Both the position numbers and the translations under genes were made by a program. Below are positions 12,927 to 25,800 of a stretch of 64,000 nt of DNA, piece after piece. Position 1 is the stretch's first letter. Every line of letters begins with the position of its first letter. A model generated the notes under the pieces. The model did no database searches. It saw only the letters and a list, made by a program, of their open reading frames with translations, and was not told the DNA's origin. Location: positions 124,001-188,000 of the forward strand of contig NW_002476365.1 of the NCBI RefSeq assembly GCF_000189635.1. The letters run 5' to 3'. This stretch comes from Tetrahymena thermophila SB210 (Eukaryota; Ciliophora; Oligohymenophorea; Hymenostomatida; Tetrahymenidae).

Positions 12927-13187
12927 TAAAACATCAAAATTAATTAAAACAAATAAATTATAATTCATTTTTATGATATAAATGTATAAGCATATATTTA
13001 TATAAAAAAAGAGATAAAGTAATTATTTTTAGAAAAGTTTAAAAATGCCATAGATTTAATTTTTAATAAATAAGAATAAAAAACATCAAAAGTAACTATA
13101 ACAAATAAATTATAATTAATTTTTATGATACAAATATATAAGTATATATATATATATAAAGAAAGAGATATAGTTAATCATTTATAG
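12927..13187. repeat. Pair of ~105-bp direct repeats
   Basis: Copy 1 is about 12927-13032 and copy 2 about 13078-13187. Both run from an AAACATCAAA motif through ACAAATAAATTATAATT, TTTTTATGAT and a TATA-rich tract to a GAGATA(A/T)AG motif. They are separated by ~45 bp and are close to identical over most of their length, with some substitutions. No target-site duplications or coding content were seen. Confidence 0.75.
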
Positions 13188-13526
13188 TCATACATTAAGA
13201 ATTTAGAAGTTTTGAGAATGAAATTTTTTAAAGAAAGATGATGTTTATTAATTATTTAATTAAAATATGTTGTATTCATAATCAAAGAATTACAATTTTA
13301 TTTTATTGAAATGGTATTAAATCGCATTTGAAAGGTTTTTAATGTTGGTTGTTTAGTTAATTTATTGAATTATTGATTGATTGGTTAATTTATTTTTTGT
13401 CTGATTTCTTGCTTAGATAATTATTTTTGTTTGAATCAATTGAAAAAAGCACAATTTTTTCCAAAATTTATTTTTAAGATTTTTTAATAATTAAAGTATA
13501 TGTGCAGAAAGAAAATTTGGTAAAGC

Positions 13527-16500
13527 TCAAATCGATACATGCAAATTCTTGTTGCTATTGGTCAATTGACTTGATTAGCTAATAGGAAGAAGCTTCCATT
13601 TAACGATTAGATGTTGTAACTCGATAGAATCTAAAGGATTACTTAAAAAATCATAGAAGCCTATGCTTTCCAAATTCTTTTTAGTCTTAATAGTAAAATT
13701 ACCTATAGCAAATACAATACTTTATTAACAATAATCATTAAAAAAAGACTCTAAATCTTTTTAAAAAAAATCTTGTTTCTAGAATTCGTCAGTACATACA
13801 AAGATACAAACAAACTGTCTTTCACCACATGTTTTACAATCATTGTTTTTCTTTTCTTCACAAAATGTAATAGCTTCTTTAATACTGCAGCACTTTTAAG
13901 GCATAAAATTAAAATTTGTTAAGAGCATTTCTATCGTTTCTAAGTTCCTATAAACCTTATCTATTATTAAAACGTTTTTGCATTAACATTTTAAAAATTT
14001 GTAGTGCGAATGTATTCCTGAAGGTTGCTTCTAGAAAGTCATAGTTCTTGTTTAGTTCTTTTAAATTTAATCTAATAAAAAAAAATAAATTAATTATTTA
14101 GTTAGAATAATTTTATTAGTTTGTTATCATAATCTTTCGAATTTTAAACTTTATGTTATTTATTAAAGCTCATAAAATTCGATGATAAGTTTTTATATTT
14201 AAATTAAATTTTATATTAATTTTTTATAAACGTAAGATAGTTATTATTTTCAAAGCATAAATTTATCCATTTTACATCAATAAAATGTTTTAAATAAATT
14301 TAAATTTATCAAAATATTAATTTTTATCTAAACAAATCTAATTTATTTATGAAATTAATAATCAAATTATTATTCAAGTATAAACAAAAAATTTTTAAAT
14401 CCCTTTAACTAAATGTTAAATTATTTTTAAAATAAAAGTGGGTACATTTAATAATAATCTATCAATATTTCATTCAATTTATTTTTTAGAAATTTTTTAT
14501 TATTATTAACAATTGTTTATTGATTCCTTAAAAAATGAAAGTAAATCGATTTTTATTTAAAACTGATAACTTTAATGGAGTTTTTTAATATAATTTTGTA
14601 ATTTAGTGAATTTAAACTGGTGATTTATTTCAAAATTAAATGAATAAAAACATTAAACAGGTTCTCTGTTCATCTAATAATTATTGAAAATATTTTATTT
14701 AATTTTTTTTTTGAGTATTTCTTCATTTAATAATTTTATTTTGACGATTATAATCAAATTAATAAAAAATTAAATACTTTTTCATTGATTTTTCTATTTA
14801 CAAATATTTTGAGTAATTTTATTAAAAAATTATCTTACAAAACGAATTATATTTTTATTTAATCAATTTATATTTATGATAATAACCAAAAAAAGGCAAA
14901 AATCATTTTTTTACAAAATTAGTAATAAAAATATCGATAAATGATTGCCTGTAAAAGTATGAAAGGATTTTTAAAGGTTTTACTCATTCGTTTTCAAAGA
15001 ATTAAATTACTCATTAAAATTTTATTAAAATTTATTTTTAAAGAAATCATCAATCCAATCCATCCATCCATCCATCATTATAAATTTTATTTCAATAATG
15101 ATGAAACTTTATTTGAGTTTTGCTAAATTAATTAAAGAATGTAAAAATTTATTACCAGAAATATCTTCTGAAACATCTAATAAATCATTTCCTGTCTTTG
15201 TTTAAACTTGATTTCCCTTATTGGAATTCAGAGCCATCACTCCATTTTAAGATGATAAACCATTTTAAATGATTGAAGATTAAATTTGTTGATTTGTGTT
15301 GCTTTTTTATATATTATTATGCTACTGATTGATCTGCTCATCAACTTATGAAGTAATAGTAGGAGGTTAAGATAACTAAAAAAGAGAAGCATTTTTATTT
15401 TAAAAGATGCTTTTGCTATTATTTTACTCTTGATACATTAGAAAATTATTGGCATAAGAATAATTAATCAATGAATCCTATATTTTTTCTGACTTTTTAT
15501 TTTCGATAATTTTAATGTCAAAATAAAATTAACTTCCTTTATGAGGAACTGAAGTAAATTTAATGCCACTAGCATCATTACTTTCTAAAGGTGGATCATT
15601 TTCTTTTGTTAAAGTATATTAATATTCTGGATTGTAAAGTTTTTTAGCAATTATATTGCAAATGAACAAATTAAAACCAAAAGAAGATATTTATTTAAAA
15701 TCTTAATATCCTATCCCTATTCCAGAGTTTAATAGTTTATTTAGTTTTTGCTAAATACTTTAGTCCATACCTTCTCCTGTGTCTTCTACCTAAAACCTAA
15801 TTATATTTTTTAATTAGTTTCCTTTTTTTGTAGGAGGGTATATTCTAAATTTTAAATATCCAGTTTGGGTATGTTTGTGTGCATTTGAAAGTAAAGTAAT
15901 AATTATTTGTATCAGTCTTCTACTATCCGTAGGAATAACGAAGGGAGTATCTTAATCATAATCTACTATAAATTTAATATTCCTATCGCTTGTTTATTTA
16001 AACATCATTATACAGTGCTCTACTACTTCGGTAATTTTAGTTTCTGCTATGTCAAGCACGAATCTTTCACCTACTAAATCATTAAAGTCTCTCAAATTAT
16101 GAAGAATATATTTTATTATCCTACAAGATAATTAAATTGGCTTTATGAATTAATCTTTAATTTTCTCTTCAATCCTTTAACTTTTAATTCCTGCCTAAGA
16201 AGTTGCTATAATTTTACTCAAGCTTTAAGTTAAATCATTATTAAAGCACCTAAACAGGTTTTTTAGAATTTAATAGAATTATGATTTATTAACTATTTTT
16301 TCTCTCTAATGAATTTCTTCAAACACTAGCAAAAAATTGTATGGAGCTTCTCTTCTTTCATGTTCATTTTCTTTAAAATTTAAAGTTATTTAAAATCTTT
16401 TGAAAACTATTGTAATTTAAAAGTACCTTTTTAGTTATTTTTAATTGATGTGATATTAATTGATTGTGATTCCGCCATCTCCTCCATGTTGAATTTAAAT

Positions 16501-19500
16501 GTTTAGGGATATATTTTTATTTAGTATTTCTTTATTTCTGATAAGTCCAAGAGCTAGTCTTCTGCCGTGAACGAAGCTATTACAATAGGTTTGTTAGTGT
16601 AGTGCTTCTTGAAATACTCCCAATTCATTGAAATTTTTACCAAAAATTCTTTTAGTGAAATCCTATTTTAAAAGCAAAAAATAAATTTATAAAATATTTC
16701 CTCATAGCAAATAAATAACAAATATAAATAAATATTTGAAGAAATTAAAATAAAAAAATTATTAAAAATTTATTTTGAAAAACAAACTATTGCAAATTTT
16801 AATTAATTGAGAAAGAAGGGAATAAAAAATATTTTTTATTAATAAATTTAAAAGTTAAAAAATTGAATTGAAAAGTGCTTTTTGAACTATTTTTTTTAAT
16901 TTTTAAAAGCAAAATTTTTTATCAATTAGAAAATGAAAGCATCTAAAGAAACTAAATTATAAAAGTAGTAGCGATTATTAATTCATATTAAAAAAATGAG
17001 ATTACATAATGAAAATATCTAAAAATCAAATTAATTAGCTTTGAAATTATTTTAAAATATTGCTTAAAATGTTAAAAATTTGATGAAAAATAAATAATTC
17101 TTACAAAATGTTTTTAGACTTTAGGCCTATTTTGTAGGAATATGCTATATTGTAGTTTGTAGTAGCTGCAGAGTTAGACACTTTGTTGCAGCTCATATAT
17201 GAGTTTCTTGCAAATATTAGCTCCTTAAATGTAGAGGGACTATAGAGGAGTGGTGCTGGATTTTCTTGACTTACTTAGAGTACTTTAGAGTTATTAGGAG
17301 GATATTAATTAAAATTTTCTAGGTTATTATTGTTTTTTTTTGTAAAAGATTGAATGGTTGAGTCTTATATTAAACCAGGTAAAGGTTTTGTTTAACTTTA
17401 TTTTTTAAAATTTTCCCACAAATTCATAGTGTCTATGTCAACTCTTTCTATTATAATATTTTGTAAAAATTAATCAAAGAGCTTAATGAGGTTGCTTTAT
17501 TTAAAACTTTATTAGGATTTTTAGCGAGGAATAGTGGTAAAATCTGAAGGAGAGGCATGCCCTAATTCTGCTGGTGCAGTTTCTGCAAATATGTTAATTT
17601 TTTCTTTCTAAGCAAAAAAGGTTGCAATTTAAGGAATTATTTACTTTGAAACATACATGGTTGATGCTGTTTCATCAAGTAGAGCATATTGGACTGAATC
17701 CTTTAACATATTATCAGCTTCTTATTTATTAGAAGTTTCAAACTATGTATTATTTTATAGTTAAGGCTCCTTCTGCTGTATACTCCAATTTTAATTTTGG
17801 GTTTATTTTACTGAAAAATTAATTTTATTATCTATATTGTTTATTATGATTTCGTTTCCGCTTTTAGTTTTTTTCAAGTTGTTATTGTTACTATTGTTGT
17901 TCTTGTCATTTGACTTTCCCATGCAGAATTACTCCGAGAAGCAGCTATCAATTATAATCCTTTAAGAAAAATAACTTTTTTTTGCTTGTAGGTATGTATC
18001 ATTTTAGGCATTGTATATATTTATCTTGTTGCAGATCATCAAGTGAAATGGGAATTATTTGAATTTAAATTAAATGATAAGAAGAATAAATCCAAGAAGA
18101 CCCCATTAAATAAATTAGATATATAATTAATTTTATTGGTAATCCAATGATAGAATAGAAGCTAAAGCAAATATTATCATATCTAGTAATAGGAGCTTAT
18201 CTTTAATTCGAAAAATTTTAAAGTTTGGTAATACTTATTTTAAAATGAGCTAAATAAAGAATAGTTCTACTACAACTTCTAAAGCAGAATTTTCGATATC
18301 AAACTTTAAGAAATTATTTGAAAATACGGCGCATCTAAATATTTAAGTTGCTACAAAAAAAAATATCTTCTTTGTGTGATCTTACAAAACGATTTATAGA
18401 CTCAATGTTTTTAAGTATATTAAAATATTAATTAGAGAAATGACTTCAATTACTAAACAAATTAAAGCAAAGATTATAAAAAGCTAATAGTTATCATAAT
18501 TGAATCGTCTTACAATCTACAAGGCTTCAACTATCATACCTGCTACCTGAATAAGCATCACTTTTAAGATTTCCTTTTGGATTACTTCATTTTAGTTTTT
18601 AAAAAGTTTGTGAAGGTGCATGGACATATCTTCTGTTCTGTTAGTGGAAGCATGGTTAGAGTGAAAATATTTATCTTCGTTCTCTTTGAGTTTATGTTGA
18701 TTGCTTTACTTAGATAATTAATTGCAAATAATTTAAGCATCTAAGCTTGCAATTTTTCCATTTGAAGAATTTTCAAAGTGCTGAGTCTACTGAGCCTCAC
18801 TCTTGGGTGATTTTAAATCTGATTTACTGTTAATATCTATTTCCTAAATCATTAAACCTTTTTAGGTATTTTTATTATTATTGTCATTACTATTATTATA
18901 ACCACTCGTTTGTTTTTTAGAGGACTCAACCAAATAATTTTCATTAGCTCCAAAATTATTACCTAAAAAATAAAAGTTACCCTGGCCGTTATATTGCATG
19001 TTTTATTTATTTTATATCTAAAAAATATCTTGTTAAAGTTTTGTTAGATTATTATTGAATTTTTATTGACTTGAAATTTATCCATTTTTATTATTTTCTA
19101 TACTATTTTTAATTTCATGCCAAGAATTACTTTGCTATTAATCTTATTTAACTATTTATTTATTGACCATATCTTAAGCACCATAAAATTTCTTATTAGA
19201 GGGTTACAAATTAAATTATGAATTCTGAAAATTTTAATTTTATAGCATGATATTTAAATCTGTAATGTCTATTTTTGTCTGAAGAAGATTCCTTTCTTTT
19301 CCGTTAGCAATTATTTCTCGCGAATTATGCTCAATGTCACTTTTCTAATTTAATTCATTAACAGTTTAGACATTATAAATAGAATTTTGAAATGAATGGT
19401 TATTGCTAATAAAAGCTTAACTCTATTTATTTATTAAGTAGTTTATTTCTTCATTTTAAGGACTTTAAATTAAGCTATGTTTGCTATTTGGGATAGGAAA

Positions 19501-19788
19501 AAGGTTTAACAGATTGTTGTTTTATACTTCTTCTTTTTGCGCTCCATTTTAATATATCGTTTATAGCATTTATGGAGTATTTTATTGATTTTTAATTATA
19601 TCATTAATTTGAGCTATCTACAAATCGTTATTGTTTGGAATTTAATCGCAAGGGCTAAAAGTTATACTTTTTTATGGCCTAACTTCAACTATGCTTTTTT
19701 AGCTTTTTTTGCTACCGTTGCTCATTAAAGTCTCATCAACAATTGCTTGCTTTAAATTATTTTATTGGCCTTTATTATTTAAAGCCAT
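13527..19788 (-). CDS. Membrane hybrid histidine kinase with degenerate phosphorelay sites
   Basis: Exons 19788..17105, 16648..15156 and 14071..13527 give 1573 residues with consistent phases. Residues 1-410 are Asn/Gln-rich. About 415-605 contains several hydrophobic helices, so it is an integral membrane protein. A linker leads to a dimerisation helix (residues ~1020-1095), then a GHKL ATPase domain: N-box LLSNAHKHT with Asn1150, G1 box VEDTGEGMD (Asp1184-Gly1188), and a later GFNLFICNIIAKKL stretch. The C-terminus (~1424-1545) is a receiver domain starting KNVLIIDK. The helix reads CFNNDLTQSL where active kinases have F-x-H-[DE]-L, so the phospho-His is Asn1032. The receiver has Cys1485 near the Asp site (an Asp occurs two residues later) and LSNPL instead of the KP turn. 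It is probably a pseudo-kinase sensor. Exon 2's acceptor (16648) is chosen by phase; 16662 is an alternative that would break the frame. Confidence 0.82.
14072..15155 (-). other. Long intron of the histidine kinase gene
   Basis: The proposed 1084-bp intron joins ...EDIS to the receiver exon (G|AT = Asp). It starts GTAATAAA and ends TTTATTAG in the gene's sense. The frame is open for another ~100 codons past the donor, so a read-through form without the receiver would end near 14860. A CATC-type microsatellite (about 15057-15075) lies inside. If this intron is wrong, the receiver would be a separate small gene with no good start codon. Confidence 0.55.
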
Positions 19789-21254
19789 ATAAATTACCTA
19801 ATAATGATTATTTTAATTAATTTTTGACTGATTTCTTTAATTAATCTGATAAATACAAAATCTCTATAATCTAACTTTATCTTTAATTTCTATTTTCAAT
19901 GAGTAATTTTTAATATCCATCCTAAACAATATATATTAAGCAAATATTAATATTTAATCAAGATAAAGATAAATAAATAGATAGATAGAAAGTTTCATTG
20001 ACAAAATATATTGATTGATTAATCGATATTTTTTGTTTTTTTCTTTAATGATAAATTGATTGATAAACAGATTATAGTCAAAGATAAATTAATTTGTTTG
20101 TTTGTTTGTTTAAAAAAAATTAATAGCTTTTTAAAACAATTAATATTTATTACTAAAACAAAAACTTTCATTTTGTTCATTATTGAATTTTTAACTAAAA
20201 AACATGATCTATTTTAGAGTAATTAATAAACAAACGATTTCAAATATCCTATAAATTATTTATGGAAAAAAATTAAAAAAACTTAGGTCGATTAAAAATA
20301 ATCCTAGTATTAAAAACCTATTTAAAAATCTAAACTTAAAAAAAATGTAAACTTGATTAAAACATTAAATTAATATGACTCTAACGTAAAACTAATGTAT
20401 TTATAAAATGAAATACTATCACATGAAGCAGTTAGTATATATTGTAAACAAAATAAGGTATTCCTAATTCAATATATTTTCTATGATTGAAGGAATTATT
20501 TGCAAAAATTATAAAAAATCAAGATTATTTTCATACATGGTAATGCGTCTAAAAAAAACATGTATATGCTGTATATACCACAACTTGTTTGATTCAGTTC
20601 GTACTAATTCTAATAATTATATAATTTTGAATATTATCTTAGAATGAGAAATCTTTTTACTTAAAAAAGTAAAAAAAGACAAATTAAATTTGTGGGATTT
20701 ATTTTAATTTATTAATTAAAAGTGGATATTTTGACGTAGCTAAAAACATAATTATTGGATATTATTAAAATTACAATCAAAATTTATATTAAATATTCTC
20801 AAATAGTTGATGCTTTTTTTTCGTTCAAATGTATTCATTTTGAGAAAAACTTTCTTAGTTTAAGATTAAGTTTCAAGCTTTGAAAATTACTTCCTGATAA
20901 TAATAAAAATACTAATAATAAATTTATTGCTAGTAATATCAATTTAATAAAAGAAATTCATCTGTAGTTAAAAAGCTAGGAAAAGGTGTTGACTTTATTT
21001 ATTTATTTATGCTTTAGAATCAATAAAAATTTCAAATAAAATTTAATTTTATAATGATATATTTTTTATCTATAATATAAATAATAGAGAGAGAGAATTG
21101 TTAAGACTATATCTATTTATTGAAATTTCTAACAAAATACTATTTTTTTAAATAGTAAATTTCTCAAAAAAATTTAAATAAGAATTAACCTCAGTTTTTA
21201 AAATTCAAGCTATTTTTACCCACATTTTATTATTAAAACAAGAAATATATATAT

Positions 21255-21842
21255 AAATTTTTGCATCATCAAATGAAATAATATTAAATTTGTAATCTAC
21301 ATTTTAGGTCATCTAAAGATAAGGTATTATTAAATAGTAATTAAATATATTGTCTAATTTTAAAAATACAGATTTTTTAATAAAATATTAATAATACTTT
21401 TGATTATCTTTTGAAAAAGCATCCGCTATTATTAGGATATAAATATTTTACATAGTCATAAATTAATATGTATTTTTATTTATAAAATTAAATATCAACA
21501 ATAATTATTTTCATAGATACAAAATTCATTAAAGTTTTCAATCTAAATTTTTTGCTCATCAAATGAAATAATTAAATTTGTAATTTACATTTTAGAAGTT
21601 CATCTAAAGGTAAGATATATATTATTAAATAGTAATTATATAAATTGTTTAATTTTAAAAATACAAAATTTTTAATAAAAATTTAATAATATTTTTATTG
21701 ATTATCCTTTGAATAAACATCCTCTATCATTAGAATATAAATATTTTACATAGTTATAAATTCATTTCTATTACCTATAAAATAAAACATCAAAATTAAT
21801 TATTTTCAAAGATTATACATTATTCATTAAAGTTTTCAATCC
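21255..21842. repeat. ~290-bp tandem duplication
   Basis: Copy 1 is about 21255-21544 and copy 2 about 21545-21842. Shared landmarks in the same order are GC(A)TCATCAAATGAAATAAT, a TACATTTTAG block, CATCTAAAG(A/G)TAAG, AAATAGTAATTA, TTTAATTTTAAAAATACA, ATAAATATTTTACATAGT and a TCATTAAAGTTTTCAATC block that ends copy 1 and copy 2. The start of a third copy may follow. Differences are scattered substitutions and small indels, so the event is not recent. Confidence 0.85.
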
Positions 21843-22626
21843 AAAATTTTTCACTTTAAATAGAATAATTGGATTAAATTAGCTCTCAAACAAAAATTGC
21901 GTATTAAAAAAGTTAAGAATACTGGTTTTATCTATTTAAAGGAGAATGAGAAAAAACTTTTTAAAATAATTTAAAAATAGATTTATTTAAAAATATATTT
22001 TTTTTTGATTAAAATACCAAATTAAATAAAAAAGTAAAAATTAAATCAAAATAATTTCTTAGCATTTATTAGAATAAAAAAAATAAATTCATTATTTGTT
22101 CATTAAATTTTACAAAGTTAATTAAGTAATAATAAAATTTAACTACATAATTAATATTTTTTATCCTCTTGAAAAATTCAAAACAAATAAATTTTTTTTC
22201 AACTTTAAATTGATTTTATTTTATTTGAATAAATCTTTATGCAAAAGCAAAAAGCAAAAGTTATTTATAATAAAGCTACATACTTAATTTTATTTTTATT
22301 AGATTTTTAAAAAAGATTGTATAACAAATCTATTTTCTTTAAATTAAACTCTAAGCTTCCAACAAACCTTGTGAAAATAAATATAAATTATGATTTTCAC
22401 ACAGAATTTAAAAAGTAAAAATTAGAAAATAAATGATTATAAAAATATCTTTTTATTAATACTAGTTAGGATAAGCAAATATTAAAGCCATTAAATATAT
22501 CGAAATTCATTATTTATTTATTTATTTTCAGTAAATTTTGCTCTAAGGATTTTAAGATTTCTATCTATTTTCAATATTTGATAAGTAAGTAATGTTTATA
22601 CTTTAGCTACTTACAACAACGAACTT

Positions 22627-22658
22627 ATTAATTAAGTAAAAAAAAATACTTAATTAAT
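22627..22658. repeat. Short hairpin upstream of CNB protein B
   Basis: The perfect 12-bp arms ATTAATTAAGTA (22627-22638) and its complement (22647-22658) flank an eight-A loop. It lies about 170 bp upstream of the ATG at 22827 and may be in the 5' untranslated region or promoter. It could be chance in such A+T-rich DNA. Confidence 0.5.
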
Positions 22659-22826
22659 TAATTAGGAATTTTTATTCTTCACTCAAGCTCAAAATAAAGG
22701 ACTAACTATTCCTCAAAAGCTTCAAAATATATAAATACCTAGTATATCATAGCTTACTTGCAAGAAGATACTTTAACTTCATTTTTAAAAACTCTCATTT
22801 ATTAAAAGGAGTAATAAATTAATAGA

Positions 22827-25800
22827 ATGGAATACTTAGAATAAATAAAAGATTCGAAGTACTTTGAACCTATTAGAAATACTAATCATTTTGATAAAAA
22901 GATATAAAAACTCATAGAGGCTTCAAAAGTAGTTTAAAAGAAACCTCTTGATATAGTATGTGAGTATGGATCTAAATCCAACTTTATGTATTTTGTTCTA
23001 GAAGGCAAACTTGCTGTGTTTATTCCCAAAAACGAATCTGACTTGAACCAATAGTACTAGATTTTAGTAGGCATTGAAAAGTGCAAAAAATAGATTAATA
23101 AAGACCCTAGTTTGCTAGAAGCATAGTAGAAATTATAAAAACTACAAGCTGAATGGCTGAAGATTTAAAAGCAATTCGATTCTGAGCTTTTAAATAATTT
23201 TAAAAAGTACCAAATTAGTCTCAAACCTGCTTAATAAGGGTGGGATGATGAATTTTACTTGGAAAAGAAGAAACAGATTAATTATTAAACAAGCAGTTTG
23301 CTTAAAAAAGATGTATGCAGCATGAAAAAAGTCGGAGAGCTGAAAAGCGGAGATTGTTTTGGAGAAATAGGAGCAATTTTAGATAAACCAAGAACTGCAA
23401 CTATTATTTCAATAGAGAAAGCTACTTGCCTATTAGTTTCTTTTGATAAATACAAAGAAATCTTTTCATAAGAGCAGATTTATGAACTCAATTTCAGAGT
23501 CTTGAATTTGGCTTAAATCTTTTAAGAAAAATCTGTAGAAACAGAAGTGGTAGCCCATCTAGCCACTCATTTCTAATAAGTACAGGCGATTAATACGGTA
23601 TACAGGTAAATTAATTTTGAAAAAATAAGAAAATACATTTTATATTTTGATCCATTCAAGTTGATAATTTGTGGTACTAAAATTAAAGTTATACGTACAA
23701 TATTAACTGATGAACAAACCTTCAAATTATAATTTCGTTTCAATTAATTAATACATAAATACATCAATCAAGTTAATGTTACATAAAAACAAAGGCTCTG
23801 ATGAGTTTTATCAAAAATTTTATTGATTTTTATTTTAACCTTGATGATAATAAAAAATAGCTTTAAATATTAAGTTATGTTTTATTTTTATTAACAGAGA
23901 AGGTGAAAAAGTAGACGGATTATATTTAATACATAATGGTCATGTCGAGATATTTAAAACCTAAAAAGATTACTTCAATAGTTAAATTTCAATAGTAGTA
24001 AAGGGAAAGGGATCTCTTCTTGGATTGGAGGATTACTTTGAATTTGATAATAACTCGCTTTTATTAAATAAGGAATAAGCTAAAATAAATAATAAAAAAA
24101 ATGGGAGAAGTTTCACTGCTGTCTGTAAAGATTTAAACATGAAAATTTACAAAATAGATAAAGAAATTTTAGATTATTTCATAGAAGGCTACTCCCATTT
24201 TAAGAGCTATATTTTGACTATGGCTCATTAGAAGTTCTTGGAATACAATTCTAAATACTAAAAAAACTTAGAGCTAAAAAAGAAACTCAGTAATTTAAGT
24301 TTAGTTTAATAAATCCCAAAGAGCTCAAAAAAAATGTCTGTTGATATTTCCGACTTAAATAATTCTTTGAATCTTTCATAACTAAACGGCCATCATTAAA
24401 AATCGATTTCAATTGAAAAATTAGAAGACTTACCTAAAGAAGAAATAGCACCAAAGCTAAAAAATATCCAAAATTAAATAGAAGATTAAATTTTATAAGG
24501 TTACATTATCAATAAAAATAAAAATGATAAAAATTTAAATTTTCCTGAAATGCTTCGTTATGAAAACAGCAAAATAAAAGATTTAAAACAGAATTATGAA
24601 GTTTACATAACAAGGAATAAAAGACCACAAAGATAATAAAATCAATCTTATGCAAAATATGATGCCTTTTTGAGAAATAAATTTGATTAGCAATTTATTT
24701 AGGCATTTGAATAACTAAAAACGAATCAAAACAAAAAATCTCAGAACAAATAACAGAGTTAAGAATTAATTCTTAATGATTTGCCTGAAAACAAGCTAAG
24801 TTTAGACTTTATTGTTTAGCAAAATTAGCTCAAATCATTAAGATTCATCGAACAAAGATCAAAGAAATCGAAGACAGAAAAATCTGTAAATAATATAACT
24901 TAGAACTCAAGAGATAGTCTTTATGAAGAAGATGAAGAATAAATTCAATATGAAAATAAAACTCTAGAAAGAGAGGATTCTGATTAGACTTAAACTCTTT
25001 AGTTAGCAGACAAAAAAAATGAAAAGCTCTTCAAATATAAATCAATGAATTTAATTCCATCAATTGCTGATATTAAAATAAACAAAAATTATAGCCAAAA
25101 GCAAATTTAATAAAATTAAATGAAATTTTAGGAAAAGTTCTAAGGTGAATAAAAGGAGTAAACCAGTAATTTTACTACTGATAGAACTAAATCTGAAACA
25201 GATTAACTCACCAAATTACAAAGTATTTAAAAGATAGAAATGTAGCATGGGATACCAATTTAATTAATTAATTCAGATACTGAATAACTTTTATCAAATT
25301 AAGGTGTCTAAGGGTAAAGTATAATTGATAATACAGAAATTATGCAAAATAAAATGTATGACAAAGACCAAGTGATAAAAAATGATTCTAAAATGTTTGA
25401 ATAAAATACAAATAGCTTGCTTAATCAAAAAGACAAGTTTGCCTAAAGATTCTCAAATTTCTAACTTGAAAAGGACAAATCAGGTAAAAAAGTAATCTTA
25501 AGGATTAATAGAAATAGGAATTAAAGCGAAAAATTCACATCTCCGGAACCAAAAAGTTAAAACTGCTCTCTTCATTAATTATTTATTTCAGAAAATCAGC
25601 ATTAGGATAATGATTAAATTTCTATTTAGAGTCATTAACCATCAGAAAAAAGATTAAATTCAAATACAAATAGCAGCTAAAACAATTAATTTAATCATAA
25701 TCTGTAAGTTTCTAATCACGTAAGATCAAAATAGCAATCGCTTATAGATTTAAAAGATAACAATAATAAATCTTGCTTAGTTGAATAGCACTTAGAGGAA

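Larger units (their letters stand above)
11524..13526. other. Intergenic region with direct repeats
   Basis: Two kilobases of A+T-rich DNA, 5' of CNB protein A and 3' of the histidine kinase. It holds the ~105-bp direct repeat pair and a 17-bp-stem hairpin listed separately. No coding frame is supported. Confidence 0.55.
19789..22826. other. Divergent intergenic region
   Basis: Three kilobases separate the divergent start codons of the histidine kinase and CNB protein B, so both promoters must lie here. It is extremely A+T-rich, with GATA-type runs near 19977-19990, a (GTTT)n run near 20095-20111, and the ~290-bp tandem duplication and a 12-bp-stem hairpin listed separately. No coding frame is supported. 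Confidence 0.55.

Noticed and set aside
14941-15126. 61-residue plus-strand frame in the long histidine kinase intron
   Set aside because: Low-complexity A+T-rich sequence containing a CATC microsatellite, with no family resemblance and no supporting context.
16662-16665. TAG|GAT acceptor for exon 2 of the histidine kinase
   Set aside because: It gives a plausible peptide, but with the only good donor (17104) it shifts the frame; the acceptor before 16648 keeps phase.
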